Below are positions 37,847-47,437 of a stretch of 64,000 nt of DNA, piece after piece (the stretch's first letter is position 1; each line of letters opens with the position of its first letter). This stretch comes from Olivibacter sitiensis DSM 17696 (GTDB taxonomy: Bacteria; Bacteroidota; Bacteroidia; Sphingobacteriales; Sphingobacteriaceae). The stretch spans positions 38,927 through 102,926 of the forward strand of contig NZ_ATZA01000014.1 in the NCBI RefSeq assembly GCF_000427965.1. Reading direction: 5' to 3'. A program made the position numbers and the translations under genes. Under the pieces are notes generated by a model. The model was given only the letters and a program-made list of their open reading frames with translations, was not told the origin of the DNA and made no database searches.

Positions 37847-39421
37847 ATGAAAAAGTATATAGTCAGCGTAATTATAATACTTGGTTTCTGCGGTTCGTCG
37901 TACACGCAGGATTTTGTCAAAGGCAAAGTTTACCACGACATTGACAACAACGGTAAGTTGGACAAAAAAGACAAGGGAATAGAAGGAGTCTCCGTAAGTA
38001 ACGGTGTGGATGTCGTTCAAACCGACAAAAATGGATTTTATGAATTGCCAATAAGTGAGGACGCCATCATATTTGTGATCAAGCCTGCCAATTATTCCTT
38101 GCCTATCAATGATAGATACCAGCCTCAATTTTATTATATACATAAACCAAAAGGCTCCCCAGAGTTAAAATATGCGGGAGTTGCTCCTACTGGCCGCTTG
38201 CCCAAGAGCGTTGATTTTGGACTGGTTAAGGAACAAGGGGAATCAAGCAATTTCTTGGCAATGATCTTTGGAGACTCTCAGCCATATAATAAGGCAGAGG
38301 TAGCCTACTTCAAGAAAGCGATTGTGGATGAAGCTGTAAAGACAAAAGGAGAGGCGTTGTTTGGATTGACATTAGGAGACCTGGTTGGCGATGATCTGTC
38401 ACTACATGATGATTACAAGGAAGCAATAGCGGGAGTAGCCCTTCCTTGGTTCAATGTGATGGGGAATCACGATATGAATTATGACGTGGACGTAGATTCG
38501 CTTTCCGATGAAGCTTTCGAAAGGTCTTTTGGTCCCAATAACTACTCGTTCAATTATGGGAATGCTCACTTCATTGTTTTGGATGATATTATCTACCCTA
38601 ATCCATATACGGGAAAAGGGTATATAGGTGGTTTCCGAAAAAGTCAATTAGATTTTGTTGAGAATGATCTCAAATTTGTTCCAAAAGATAAGTTGGTCGT
38701 AATCTCCTATCACATTCCGCTATTTGGTGATGAAAATGTTTTCAGACAGGAGGATAGGAAACGCCTGTTTTCTATATTGAAAGATTTTCCTCATGTTTTG
38801 GGACTATCGGCTCACACTCATTTTCAGACGCAATTTTATTGTGGTGAAGATGATGGTTGGCAAGGAAATAAACCTTACCACGAGTATAATGTGGGAACTA
38901 CAAATGGCGACTGGTATTCAGGGGCTATGGACGAAATGGGTACTCCTACATCTACCATGAGAGATGGTACCCCGAAGGGATATGCCTTTTTGCGGATCAA
39001 TGGTAATCAATATAGCTTTGATTACAAGGTTGCTGGAAAAGACAATAGCTATCAGATTGAAATCGCCGCGCCAGATTATATTTATCAGGGACAGAGTCAT
39101 CGTTACCCTGTATATGCAAACTTCTTTGTTGGTAAGGAAGGAGATAAAGTAGAGTACAGAATTAACGGAGGTGAATGGAAAGACATGCAGTATGCAGAAG
39201 AGACCGATCCGCTTTACCTAGACAATCTCTACCTGTGGGATCTTGCCAAAGAGCCAATAGAGGGAAAGCGGCCGTCGAACCCTGTACTTTCGTCTCATTT
39301 GTGGAAAGCATCACTGCCTCGTTGGGAGGTCGGTACCTATGTGTTGGAAGTGAGGGCTACAGATATGTTCGGCAAGACTTTCTTGCAGTCAAAGACCATA
39401 AAAGTAATAGCAGAAAAATGA
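37847..39421 (+). CDS. Exported calcineurin-like phosphoesterase
   Basis: A 524-residue protein from ATG 37847 with signal peptide (MKKYIVSVIIILGFCGSSYT). A 33-base upstream start would spoil the signal. The N-terminal domain (about 25-100) is a Cna-B-like fold (VSNGVDVVQTDKNGFYELPI). The metallophosphoesterase core follows: FGDSQPYN, LGDLVGDDL, NVMGNHDMNYD, ISYHIPLFGD and LSAHTHFQTQFY, with most two-metal ligands (the first motif is GDSQ rather than D-x-H). The C-terminal domain is the type seen in Bacteroidota phosphoesterases. Its place between glpF and a GDPD gene suggests phospholipid-derived substrates. Confidence 0.85.
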   Translation: MKKYIVSVIIILGFCGSSYTQDFVKGKVYHDIDNNGKLDKKDKGIEGVSVSNGVDVVQTDKNGFYELPISEDAIIFVIKPANYSLPINDRYQPQFYYIHKPKGSPELKYAGVAPTGRLPKSVDFGLVKEQGESSNFLAMIFGDSQPYNKAEVAYFKKAIVDEAVKTKGEALFGLTLGDLVGDDLSLHDDYKEAIAGVALPWFNVMGNHDMNYDVDVDSLSDEAFERSFGPNNYSFNYGNAHFIVLDDIIYPNPYTGKGYIGGFRKSQLDFVENDLKFVPKDKLVVISYHIPLFGDENVFRQEDRKRLFSILKDFPHVLGLSAHTHFQTQFYCGEDDGWQGNKPYHEYNVGTTNGDWYSGAMDEMGTPTSTMRDGTPKGYAFLRINGNQYSFDYKVAGKDNSYQIEIAAPDYIYQGQSHRYPVYANFFVGKEGDKVEYRINGGEWKDMQYAEETDPLYLDNLYLWDLAKEPIEGKRPSNPVLSSHLWKASLPRWEVGTYVLEVRATDMFGKTFLQSKTIKVIAEK

Positions 39422-39518
39422 TGGTGATTTTTGCAGTTCTTTCTTTTGAAAAAGTTAAATGCGAAAATCTTGTGTCCTCTATCGGAAATAATGATATTTG
39501 AACTCAGTATAAATTTTG

Positions 39519-39540
39519 ATTAGCTTCATTTGAAGCTAAT
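39519..39540 (+). terminator. Hairpin between phosphoesterase and GDPD genes
   Basis: ATTAGCTTC (39519-39527) pairs perfectly with GAAGCTAAT (39532-39540) around ATTT. There is no T-run, and the GDPD start is 12 bases further, so the hairpin may limit read-through or affect translation of GDPD rather than end the transcript. Confidence 0.45.
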
Positions 39541-39552
39541 GAACAGCTAACT

Positions 39553-40332
39553 ATGAACATGAAAAAAATATTTGCTATTTGCGTTGCTATTTGTTTATTC
39601 AGTAACATGCTTCTTGCACAAAGTACTACTACTAAGGTGATTGCTCACCGCGGGGCTTGGAAGACCGAAGGTTTGCCACAAAATTCGTTGGCTTCACTAA
39701 ATAGAGCAATTGAATTGGGTTGTTACGGATCAGAATTCGATGTGCATCTTACGAAAGACGATGTACTCGTGGTGAACCATGATCACGATTTTTACGGCTT
39801 GGAAATAGAAGAGTCTACTTATGAGCAACTTCTGAGCAAAAGTCATCCCAATGGCGAAAAGATTCCTACGGCTGAAGCCTATATTAAAGAAGGACTGAAG
39901 CAAAAAAACACAAAGCTTATTTACGAGTTGAAAACTTCTAGAAAAGGGAAAGATCGTACATTGGAAGCCGCGAGAAAGTCTATCGAACTGGTGAAAAACC
40001 TGGGAGCGAAGGAATTGATAGAGTATATCTGTTTCGACTTTGATGCGGGCGAGCTTATCAAGACACTCGATAGTGAAGCTGAAGTGTCTTATCTAAATGG
40101 AGATAAGACACCCGCAGAAGCTAAGAAAGCTGGTTACAGTGGTATTGACTATCATTTTTCCTTGTTTGATAAGAATCCAGAATGGTTAGGAGAGGCCCAA
40201 AAGATAGGGTTGACTGTTAACTCTTGGACTGTCAATAAGATAGAGGATATAAAGAAACTCATAGAGCAAAGGATAGATTTCATCACGACCGACGAACCAG
40301 AACTTGCCTTGCGGGAACTTAAAGGAGAATAG
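39553..40332 (+). CDS. Exported glycerophosphodiester phosphodiesterase
   Basis: A 259-residue GDPD-family protein that should split glycerophosphodiesters into an alcohol and glycerol 3-phosphate in the periplasm. A signal peptide (KKIFAICVAICLFSNMLLAQ) precedes IAHRGAWKTEGLPQNSLASL, which holds the catalytic His-Arg. The metal ligands E-x-D-V-H are in SEFDVHLTKDD and the second His in VNHDHDFYGLE. The C-terminus VNSWTVNKIEDIKKL and ITTDEPELAL is typical. Start codons at 39553 and 39559 are both possible. It completes the glycerol locus. Confidence 0.92.
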   Translation: MNMKKIFAICVAICLFSNMLLAQSTTTKVIAHRGAWKTEGLPQNSLASLNRAIELGCYGSEFDVHLTKDDVLVVNHDHDFYGLEIEESTYEQLLSKSHPNGEKIPTAEAYIKEGLKQKNTKLIYELKTSRKGKDRTLEAARKSIELVKNLGAKELIEYICFDFDAGELIKTLDSEAEVSYLNGDKTPAEAKKAGYSGIDYHFSLFDKNPEWLGEAQKIGLTVNSWTVNKIEDIKKLIEQRIDFITTDEPELALRELKGE

Positions 40333-40364
40333 GACGGGCTGGCAAACGGGAATAATTGTTCAAC

Positions 40365-41129
40365 TCAATTGTCCTTTTTGTTGAGGTCCTGTGGGGGGAT
40401 GTCTATTTTCGGTAGGGCCTGAAACTTCGGCTTTCCATCTTTCTCAAACTGTGCCAATGATTTTTCCAGGTATTTGCGAATATCGTACTCATTCCAATAT
40501 TGGCATTCTTGGAATGAAGGACGATAATAGGCCATAAAGCTATTGAGATCATCGTCTTTGAGGCCAGTAATCTCCGATACGTTGTATTTATTGAACTTTT
40601 TGTCCACTACAGACTCTTCCAGCTCGTTGTTCATGTACCGATTGAAGCGACGTGCGTTTTTTGGGGCAGAACCAAAGGCATTGTAAAGTGCGGTGAGCGG
40701 AGTGAATACATACTGTAGGGGTTTGGTCTTTCCATCGTTAAAAACACCCTGCCTTCGATAATCATTCATGACATCTTCCATCTCTTGGCTTTTGCTCCTA
40801 CCCGTGATGGTGACTTCGTCTAGCATGTAGTTCTTATCGAGCCTTATTACGATATCTTGCGCAGAACTAATAGGCTGGTTTTTGGTGGCATAACCATATT
40901 TGGTGACTATCAAAGTATCGCCGACGGATGCAGCTATATCGAAATTTCCCAGCATATTTGTCAGTGCCCTGTCTTGTGTGCGTTTGTTTACGATAGACAC
41001 ATCACCAATGCGCTGTGCACCATTTTGTTCAGTCACAACACCTTTTATATGCCCCACATTTTGAGCTCTAAGCTGCATGTGTATAGAAACAGAAAATATT
41101 GCTGAGAGAATATACAATCTGGCATTCAT
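40365..41129 (-). CDS. Exported protein with carboxypeptidase-regulatory-like domain
   Basis: A 254-residue protein with a signal peptide (LYILSAIFSVSIHMQLRAQ) and an N-terminal CarboxypepD_reg-like beta domain (about 25-100: GHIKGVVTEQNGAQRIGDVS, then DTLIVTKYGYATKNQPIS). The rest (residues 105-254) is helical and rich in charged residues, with no motif I recognise. Such proteins are common in the Bacteroidota envelope and the function is unknown. It is convergent with the GDPD gene. Confidence 0.7.
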   Translation of the reverse strand: MNARLYILSAIFSVSIHMQLRAQNVGHIKGVVTEQNGAQRIGDVSIVNKRTQDRALTNMLGNFDIAASVGDTLIVTKYGYATKNQPISSAQDIVIRLDKNYMLDEVTITGRSKSQEMEDVMNDYRRQGVFNDGKTKPLQYVFTPLTALYNAFGSAPKNARRFNRYMNNELEESVVDKKFNKYNVSEITGLKDDDLNSFMAYYRPSFQECQYWNEYDIRKYLEKSLAQFEKDGKPKFQALPKIDIPPQDLNKKDN

Positions 41130-41310
41130 GTTATATAGTGACCTTTTTACTCGGTAAACATAAGCAAAAGCCGTGCTATTGTTATGCTAAAAATTGTTAA
41201 ATTTTGTTTCTAAAAAACATTTGTACTCCTTCGCAATCGGCAAGAGAATTAAATCCTCGTAAGAAATGTATGATTAGTGTAATTATTGTTTGAACAGAAA
41301 TTTTGGGTTC

Positions 41311-41340
41311 TTTGGGATGGGAGTAAAAACCATATATTTG
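41311..41340 (+). promoter_or_regulatory. Promoter of the cryptochrome gene
   Basis: TTTG (41311-41314), an 18-base spacer and TATATTTG (41333-41340) fit the Bacteroidota pattern. The ATG is 22 bases beyond the -7 element. Confidence 0.72.
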
Positions 41341-41362
41341 GAGAATTTAGACTTTATTTAGA

Positions 41363-42646
41363 ATGGTTAAAGATACCTTGTTGGTTTGGTTTCGGAACGA
41401 TTTGCGGGTGCAGGATAATGAAATCCTTTTGACGGCGATTGAACGGGCTGATCTTGTCTTGCCAGTCTATATTTTCGACCCTCGGTATTTCTCCGAAGAT
41501 GAAACAAGCAAGATAAAAAGAACGGGTGTTTTTAGGGCTAATTTCTTATTGGAAAGCGTGCACGACCTTAGGTTGTCTCTTCGTGAATTGGGCGGAGATT
41601 TATTGGTGCGGGTAGGCTATCCCGAAGAGATCATTCCGCAGTTGGCCAGCGAATATCAGGTAAAGGAAGTATATCACCATCGAGAGGTAGCAGAAGAAGA
41701 AACACATATCTCTGGCTTGGTAGAAGCTGCATTATGGAAACTAAAGCTTAATCTGAGGCATATTATAGGGCATACGCTATATCACAAGGAAGATTTGCCT
41801 TTTCCGATAAAGGATATTCCAAGTGAATTCTCTGTCTTCAAGAAAAAAATAGAGCGGGAGTCCTCTATAAGGGGTGTGTCTGAAGGGCCGAGCAGCATCG
41901 CTGTGCCGGTATTGCAGGACGAGGGGGAAGTGCCTAGTCTTGCCGAACTCGGATATGATGATGAAGATATAAAGCTTTCCAGCGCATCGGTTTTCCACGG
42001 TGGGGAGTCTCAGGCATGGATTGTTATTAGAGATCTTCTCTCGGTGTCGATTCAGGAAGCAAAGGATGGACATAGCTTACTCTCCCCATGGATTCAGATG
42101 GGCTGCATTTCAGTTCACAGTATTTATAAGTTTATAAACGAACATAAGGATCAGTTGCCTTACAGGATATATGACAGTCTTCTGATAGGGCTGCTATGGC
42201 GCGATTATTATCGTTTCATGTTCAAGAAATATCAAAGCATTTTCTTTCAACCCAATGGTTTCTCCGACGAGGAGCTAACGTATGATCTAAGTTTTGAAAA
42301 TGCTTCGTTCAAAAATTGGTGCGAGGGAGAGACGGGGCATGTGCTTGTTGACGAGATTATGCAGTCTCTTAACCGAACAGGTTTTATAAGTCATGAAGCA
42401 AGGTTGCTAGCTGCGCATTATCTGATACATGACTTGCGTGTGAGTCATCTTCTTGGTGCGAGATATTTTGAATATGCATTAGTAGACTACTGTCCTGCAT
42501 CAGGTTATGGCAATTGGGCTCATGTGGCAGGTGTAGGTACAAGTAAAAAGGAAAATGCACCTAAAAATTTTGACAAGCTGTGCAAAGATTATTTACAGAA
42601 AAAAAAACAGACATGTAAAAGTGTGATGGAAATTGCTCGTAAATAA
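41363..42646 (+). CDS. DASH-type cryptochrome/photolyase
   Basis: A 427-residue flavoprotein. The N-terminal photolyase domain (LLVWFRNDLRVQDNEILLTA, then VYIFDPRYF) and the FAD domain (LLSPWIQMGCISVHSIYKFI, LLWRDYYRFMFKKY, NWCEGETGHVLVDEIMQSL and YGNWAHVAGVG) follow the CRY-DASH pattern. DASH proteins repair UV damage in single-stranded DNA or act in light signalling. The stretch after AGVG is unlike typical DASH proteins: the usual E-D-R-x-F-N and YDP regions are replaced by a Lys-rich end (DYLQKKKQTCKSVME). It has its own promoter and no partner gene. Confidence 0.88.
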   Translation: MVKDTLLVWFRNDLRVQDNEILLTAIERADLVLPVYIFDPRYFSEDETSKIKRTGVFRANFLLESVHDLRLSLRELGGDLLVRVGYPEEIIPQLASEYQVKEVYHHREVAEEETHISGLVEAALWKLKLNLRHIIGHTLYHKEDLPFPIKDIPSEFSVFKKKIERESSIRGVSEGPSSIAVPVLQDEGEVPSLAELGYDDEDIKLSSASVFHGGESQAWIVIRDLLSVSIQEAKDGHSLLSPWIQMGCISVHSIYKFINEHKDQLPYRIYDSLLIGLLWRDYYRFMFKKYQSIFFQPNGFSDEELTYDLSFENASFKNWCEGETGHVLVDEIMQSLNRTGFISHEARLLAAHYLIHDLRVSHLLGARYFEYALVDYCPASGYGNWAHVAGVGTSKKENAPKNFDKLCKDYLQKKKQTCKSVMEIARK

Positions 42647-42885
42647 ACCTGAAGAATTCAATTGTAACGATGTTTTTAAATACTAACTAAATTTTGTGTT
42701 TTGTTCGAAAAAAAACAAAAATAACTTCGTGTGATAAACCTTTGTCTTTTTTTGATAAATACTATGCTGTTTTTGCAAAATATTGTTTTTTTAAAGAAAT
42801 TGGTTCGCAATGTAATGCCCATAAAAAGTGTGATTTAGTGTGTTTTACATTGGATATTTTATAACTTTGCCTTAATCTAATTAAA

Positions 42886-45708
42886 ATGGCTACATTATCA
42901 TATTTAAATAACGCAGACTCTAGTTATATAGATTCTTTGTATCAGGATTATAAAAAAGATCCAAATTCGGTTGATTTTGGATGGCAGAAATTTTTTGAAG
43001 GATTTGATTTTGGTCATTCAGCAGAAAATGGAGAAACTTTGTCTTCGCCGCGAGAAGGTGGGGATGTGTCAGACCATATGCTGAAAGAAATCAATGTGCT
43101 GAACATGATTCATGGTTACCGAGATCGTGGGCACCTTTTTACAAAGACCAATCCTGTTCGTGAGCGCCGACCGTACTACCCAGGTAAAGAATTGGAGACC
43201 TTTAATCTTTCAGAGAAAGATATGGACACCGTCTTCAATGCAGGTGTAGAGGTGGGCTTGGGGGCTGCCAAGTTAAGGGATATACGTCAGCTCATAGAAG
43301 ACACTTATTGTCAGTCTATAGGGGCCGAGTTTACCTATATTCGCCATCCTGAAAAAGTTAAGTGGCTACAGGAAAGGATGGAAAGCACTAGAAACAAACC
43401 GAGCTTTTCCGTAGAAACAAAAAAGCGCATTTTAGAAAAACTAAACGAGGCTGTTCTATTCGAAAGTTTTTTGGGAACGAAGTTTTTGGGACAAAAGCGT
43501 TTTTCGTTAGAAGGTGCGGAAAGTGCTATTCCAGCTTTAGACTCAGTCATAGAGAAAGGCGCCGATTTAGGTATCAAAGAATTTGTCATAGGCATGGCAC
43601 ACAGGGGAAGACTCAATGTGCTGGCCAATATTTTAGGAAAAACATATAAAGATATTTTTTCCGAATTTGAAGGTAAGACATATGCTTCTTCGACCAATGA
43701 ACCTGATTTTGGGGGAGATGTAAAATATCACCTTGGTTACTCAACGGATGTTAAAACCTTGGATGGCAAAGATGTGCATTTAAGCTTATGTCCAAACCCT
43801 TCGCATTTGGAAGCTGTAGATCCAGTAGTAGAGGGTATTGTGCGGTCTAAGATTGACATGAAATACGATGGTGATAAATCTAAGATTGCCCCGATTTTGA
43901 TTCATGGAGATGCAGCTATCGCGGGTCAAGGTATTGTATATGAGGTGGCGCAAATGTCTAAACTTGATGGGTATTCCACTGGTGGTACTATACATTTGGT
44001 TATCAACAATCAAATAGGTTTCACTACCAATTATAAGGACGCGCGTTCGTCCACTTATTGTACAGACTTGGCTAAGGTTACCTTGTCTCCTGTTTTTCAC
44101 GTAAATGGAGATGATGTGGAGGCCTTGGTATTGGCTATTAATATGGCTGTCGAGTTTAGGCAGAAATATCATACCGATGTATATATTGATTTGCTTTGTT
44201 ACCGACGATATGGACATAACGAAGCTGATGAACCTAAATTTACCCAACCCAAATTATATAAGGCAATAACCAATCACCCTAATCCTCGTGAGATTTATAT
44301 CAAGAAACTAATAGAGGAAGGAGATATAGATGAAAAGTTGGCCAATGCCATGGAGAAGGAGTTTAAGGGGCTGCTCCAGCAACGTTTGGATGAATCGCGT
44401 GAGCAGGATAGTTTGACAGATTCTAACCCCATGTTTTCGGGGGCTTGGAAAGGACTTAAACCCGCCCGCTACGAAGATATATTTACGCCAGCCGACACCG
44501 CTGTGAACGAAGAACGATTCGTTCAAATAGCTAAGAAGATAACAGAACTACCAAAAGGGAAGGATTTCTTCAATAAGACCGTGAAGTTGTTCGAGAGCCG
44601 TCGTAAGATGGTGGATGATAAATCTTATGACTGGGCTATGGGAGAGCTTATGGCATACGGCACGTTGCTAGATGAAGGATATCGGGTGCGTATCAGTGGT
44701 GAGGACGTGAAGCGGGGAACATTTTCTCATAGACATGCTGTCATTACCTTGCAAGATTCTGAGGAGGAATATGTTCCGTTACGTCAGATAAAGAAAGGGG
44801 ACGTGAAATTTGATATTTACAACTCCTTGTTGTCCGAATACGGTGTCTTGGGATTTGATTATGGATATGCTCTTGCAAATCCTAACTGCTTGACGGTTTG
44901 GGAAGCACAGTTTGGAGATTTTTATAACGGTGCACAAATCATAGTTGATCAATATTTGACCAGTGCCGAAACAAAATGGAGAAGATCCAACGGTTTGGTG
45001 TTATTGCTTCCGCATGGTTATGAAGGACAAGGGCCTGAGCACTCTTCAGCGCGTGTTGAACGCTTTTTGGAAGCATGCGCGGAAAATAATATGCAAGTCA
45101 CCAATTGTACAACCCCTGCAAACTATTTCCATTTGTTGAGAAGGCAGTTGCATCGTGATTTTCGCAAACCGCTTATTGTGTTCACACCCAAGAGTTTGCT
45201 TCGTCACCCTCTTGTGAAAAGTTCGCAAGAAGAATTTACCGAAGGACATTTTCAAGAGGTAATTGATGACGGCTATGTGGTAAACAAAGACGTAAAGCGT
45301 GTTTTGTTTTGCACGGGTAAGATATACTACGACTTGTTGAAGAAGCAGCAGGATGACAAACGGAAAGATGTGGCTATTGTACGGGTAGAACAATTATATC
45401 CCGCCCCCACAGAGAAAATAAGGACTATCCGGAATAAGTACAAAAATGCAGATAAGTTTTTCTGGGTACAGGAAGAACCAGAGAACATGGGAGCTTGGCC
45501 ATATATTTGCCGTAAATATCGTAAGACTAGTGTGGAGTTGGATGTGATTTCAAGAAGAGAAAGTAGCAGTACTGCAACCGGCTATTCCAAGCAACATAAT
45601 CAGCAACAACTATCGCTCATAGCTAGGGCATTTGATTCTGATAGCGTGCCTCCAGCTGCCAAGAAAAATGTAAAAAAAGCAACAAAGGAAGCCGAAAAAG
45701 TAGATTAA
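42886..45708 (+). CDS. sucA: 2-oxoglutarate dehydrogenase E1 component
   Basis: A 940-residue thiamine-diphosphate enzyme that decarboxylates 2-oxoglutarate in the citric acid cycle. The N-terminus has the E1o-specific ADSSYIDSLYQDYKKDPNSV. Later blocks include IGMAHRGRLNVLANILGKTY, the cofactor-binding HVNGDDVEALVLAINMAVEF, YRRYGHNEADEPKFTQP and GEDVKRGTFSHRHAV. Length is normal. sucB starts 32 bases later, so they form an operon. The upstream 239-base gap is very A/T-rich and contains a -7-like TAACTTTG at 42862-42869, without a clear -33 partner. Confidence 0.97.
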   Translation: MATLSYLNNADSSYIDSLYQDYKKDPNSVDFGWQKFFEGFDFGHSAENGETLSSPREGGDVSDHMLKEINVLNMIHGYRDRGHLFTKTNPVRERRPYYPGKELETFNLSEKDMDTVFNAGVEVGLGAAKLRDIRQLIEDTYCQSIGAEFTYIRHPEKVKWLQERMESTRNKPSFSVETKKRILEKLNEAVLFESFLGTKFLGQKRFSLEGAESAIPALDSVIEKGADLGIKEFVIGMAHRGRLNVLANILGKTYKDIFSEFEGKTYASSTNEPDFGGDVKYHLGYSTDVKTLDGKDVHLSLCPNPSHLEAVDPVVEGIVRSKIDMKYDGDKSKIAPILIHGDAAIAGQGIVYEVAQMSKLDGYSTGGTIHLVINNQIGFTTNYKDARSSTYCTDLAKVTLSPVFHVNGDDVEALVLAINMAVEFRQKYHTDVYIDLLCYRRYGHNEADEPKFTQPKLYKAITNHPNPREIYIKKLIEEGDIDEKLANAMEKEFKGLLQQRLDESREQDSLTDSNPMFSGAWKGLKPARYEDIFTPADTAVNEERFVQIAKKITELPKGKDFFNKTVKLFESRRKMVDDKSYDWAMGELMAYGTLLDEGYRVRISGEDVKRGTFSHRHAVITLQDSEEEYVPLRQIKKGDVKFDIYNSLLSEYGVLGFDYGYALANPNCLTVWEAQFGDFYNGAQIIVDQYLTSAETKWRRSNGLVLLLPHGYEGQGPEHSSARVERFLEACAENNMQVTNCTTPANYFHLLRRQLHRDFRKPLIVFTPKSLLRHPLVKSSQEEFTEGHFQEVIDDGYVVNKDVKRVLFCTGKIYYDLLKKQQDDKRKDVAIVRVEQLYPAPTEKIRTIRNKYKNADKFFWVQEEPENMGAWPYICRKYRKTSVELDVISRRESSSTATGYSKQHNQQQLSLIARAFDSDSVPPAAKKNVKKATKEAEKVD

Positions 45709-45740
45709 AACATATAACTAAATAATATAAACGCTAAAAC

Positions 45741-47318
45741 ATGGGTTTAGAGATTAAAGTCCCAACCGTAGGAGAGTCTATAACTGAAGTCACCTTGTCT
45801 CAATGGTTGAAGAAAGATGGAGATTATGTCGAAATGGATGAAAACTTAGCAGAGTTGGAATCTGATAAAGCGACGTTTGAGTTGCCATCTGAAAAAGCGG
45901 GAATTTTGCGTATCGTTGCCCAAGAAGGGGATACGTTGGAAATAGGTGCCGTAGTTTGCACCATTGAAGATGCTAACGAAGAAGGATCCTCCAAAAAGGG
46001 AGATAATAAAAAAGAAGAGGTCAAAGAGGATGCGAATGAAGCATCATCTAGTGGAGACGAGCCTGCAGGAGAGCCCATCGAGATAAAGGTGCCTACTGTA
46101 GGAGAATCTATTACGGAAGTGACCCTGTCCAAATGGTTGAAGCAGGACGGAGATCACGTAGAGATGGATGAAGACTTGGCCGAGTTGGAATCAGACAAAG
46201 CTACATTTGAGCTTCCGGCAGAGGCAGCGGGCACATTGAGAATAATAGCGCAAGAAGGCGATACGCTGGAGATAGGTGCACTTGTGTGTAAAATCGAACC
46301 AACGGGCAAAGGCTCCTCCTCGAAGAAGGCATCAAGTGCCGAAGCGCCAAGTAAAGATAGTGCTACGCCTGCGGAGGAAAAAGAAGACAGTTATGCTGCT
46401 GGAACACCATCTCCCGCTGCTGCGAAGATCTTGAAGGAAAAGGGCATAGACCCAACAAATATAAAAGGGACGGGCAAAGACGGACGAATCACCAAAGAAG
46501 ATGCTTTGAAAGCTGAAAAATCAGCTCCGAAGAAGGAAACAACTACGCCTGCTGCAGCTACCGCTCCAAAGGCTGAGAGCAAACCGTCATCCGCTGTTAA
46601 AACAAGTGCTACTGGTGAGCGAAACGAACGCCGTGAAAAGATGTCTTCATTGCGCAAGACAATAGCTAAGAGATTGGTTGCCGTTAAAAATGAGACAGCG
46701 ATGCTCACTACCTTTAATGAGGTAGACATGAAACCGATCATGGACTTGCGCAACAAATATAAAGACAAGTTTAAAGATAAGTTCGGTATTGGATTAGGCT
46801 TTATGTCGTTCTTTACCAAGGCAGTTACCATGGCCTTGCAGGAATGGCCTGCGGTAAACGCTCGTATTGAAGAGAATGAGATTGTTTACAGTGACTTCGT
46901 AGATGTTTCCGTAGCAGTATCTTCGCCTAGAGGCTTGGTTGTGCCTGTGGTTCGTAATGCAGAGTCACTCCCGCTTGATGGAATTGAAAAAGCTATAAAA
47001 GAACTAGCCACCAAAGCAAGGGATAATAAGTTAACCATTGAGGAAATGACAGGAGGCACTTTCACCATTACCAATGGTGGTGTTTTCGGTTCTATGATGT
47101 CTACGCCTATCATCAATGCTCCGCAATCCGCTATCTTGGGGATGCATAACATTGTGGAACGTCCTGTGGCCGTCAATGGAGAAGTAGTAATTCGTCCCAT
47201 GATGTATATCGCACTCTCATACGATCACCGTATTGTAGATGGACGCGAGTCGGTCAGCTTCTTGGTACGGGTGAAAGAATTATTGGAAGACCCAGCTCGT
47301 TTGCTGCTTGGAGTATAA
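45741..47318 (+). CDS. sucB: Dihydrolipoyllysine succinyltransferase (E2) with two lipoyl domains
   Basis: A 525-residue E2 core protein. Two lipoyl domains are present, at residues 4-76 and 114-186, each with the lipoylated Lys in [14 protein letters not shown]. Over 73 aligned residues they differ at only 10 positions. A peripheral-subunit-binding domain follows ([20 protein letters not shown], near residue 230), then the acyltransferase domain from about 300, with its end [19 protein letters not shown] holding the catalytic His and Asp. Most OdhB proteins have one lipoyl domain (about 400-420 residues), so duplication explains the extra length. A pyruvate dehydrogenase role is less likely because of the sucA neighbour. 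Confidence 0.93.
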   Translation: MGLEIKVPTVGESITEVTLSQWLKKDGDYVEMDENLAELESDKATFELPSEKAGILRIVAQEGDTLEIGAVVCTIEDANEEGSSKKGDNKKEEVKEDANEASSSGDEPAGEPIEIKVPTVGESITEVTLSKWLKQDGDHVEMDEDLAELESDKATFELPAEAAGTLRIIAQEGDTLEIGALVCKIEPTGKGSSSKKASSAEAPSKDSATPAEEKEDSYAAGTPSPAAAKILKEKGIDPTNIKGTGKDGRITKEDALKAEKSAPKKETTTPAAATAPKAESKPSSAVKTSATGERNERREKMSSLRKTIAKRLVAVKNETAMLTTFNEVDMKPIMDLRNKYKDKFKDKFGIGLGFMSFFTKAVTMALQEWPAVNARIEENEIVYSDFVDVSVAVSSPRGLVVPVVRNAESLPLDGIEKAIKELATKARDNKLTIEEMTGGTFTITNGGVFGSMMSTPIINAPQSAILGMHNIVERPVAVNGEVVIRPMMYIALSYDHRIVDGRESVSFLVRVKELLEDPARLLLGV

Positions 47319-47384
47319 AAGCAAGATGTTGGGCCTTGGTCTATGTACTTATCAGGTACAATAGGCCATTATGTTGTATATTTG

Positions 47385-47413
47385 AACGGTTGATGATGAT
47401 TTCATCAACCGTT
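47385..47413 (+). terminator. Terminator hairpin after sucB
   Basis: AACGGTTGATGA (47385-47396) pairs perfectly with TCATCAACCGTT (47402-47413) around a 5-base loop, with a T-rich stretch (TAATTGTATTTTT) after it. It is 25 bases before the GtrA gene, so part of the transcription may continue. Confidence 0.65.
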
Positions 47414-47437
47414 TGCATTTAATTGTATTTTTCATAG

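Noticed and set aside
39175..39501. Plus-strand frame crossing the end of the phosphoesterase gene
   Set aside because: It overlaps the phosphoesterase in another frame for most of its length and has no signal, motif or ribosome-binding site.
41363..42646. Frameshift or pseudogene in the cryptochrome gene
   Set aside because: The frame is continuous and the core motifs are in order; only the C-terminal tail differs.
42647..42885. Riboswitch or small RNA before sucA
   Set aside because: The gap is a simple A/T-rich stretch with no stable stem or known riboswitch core.
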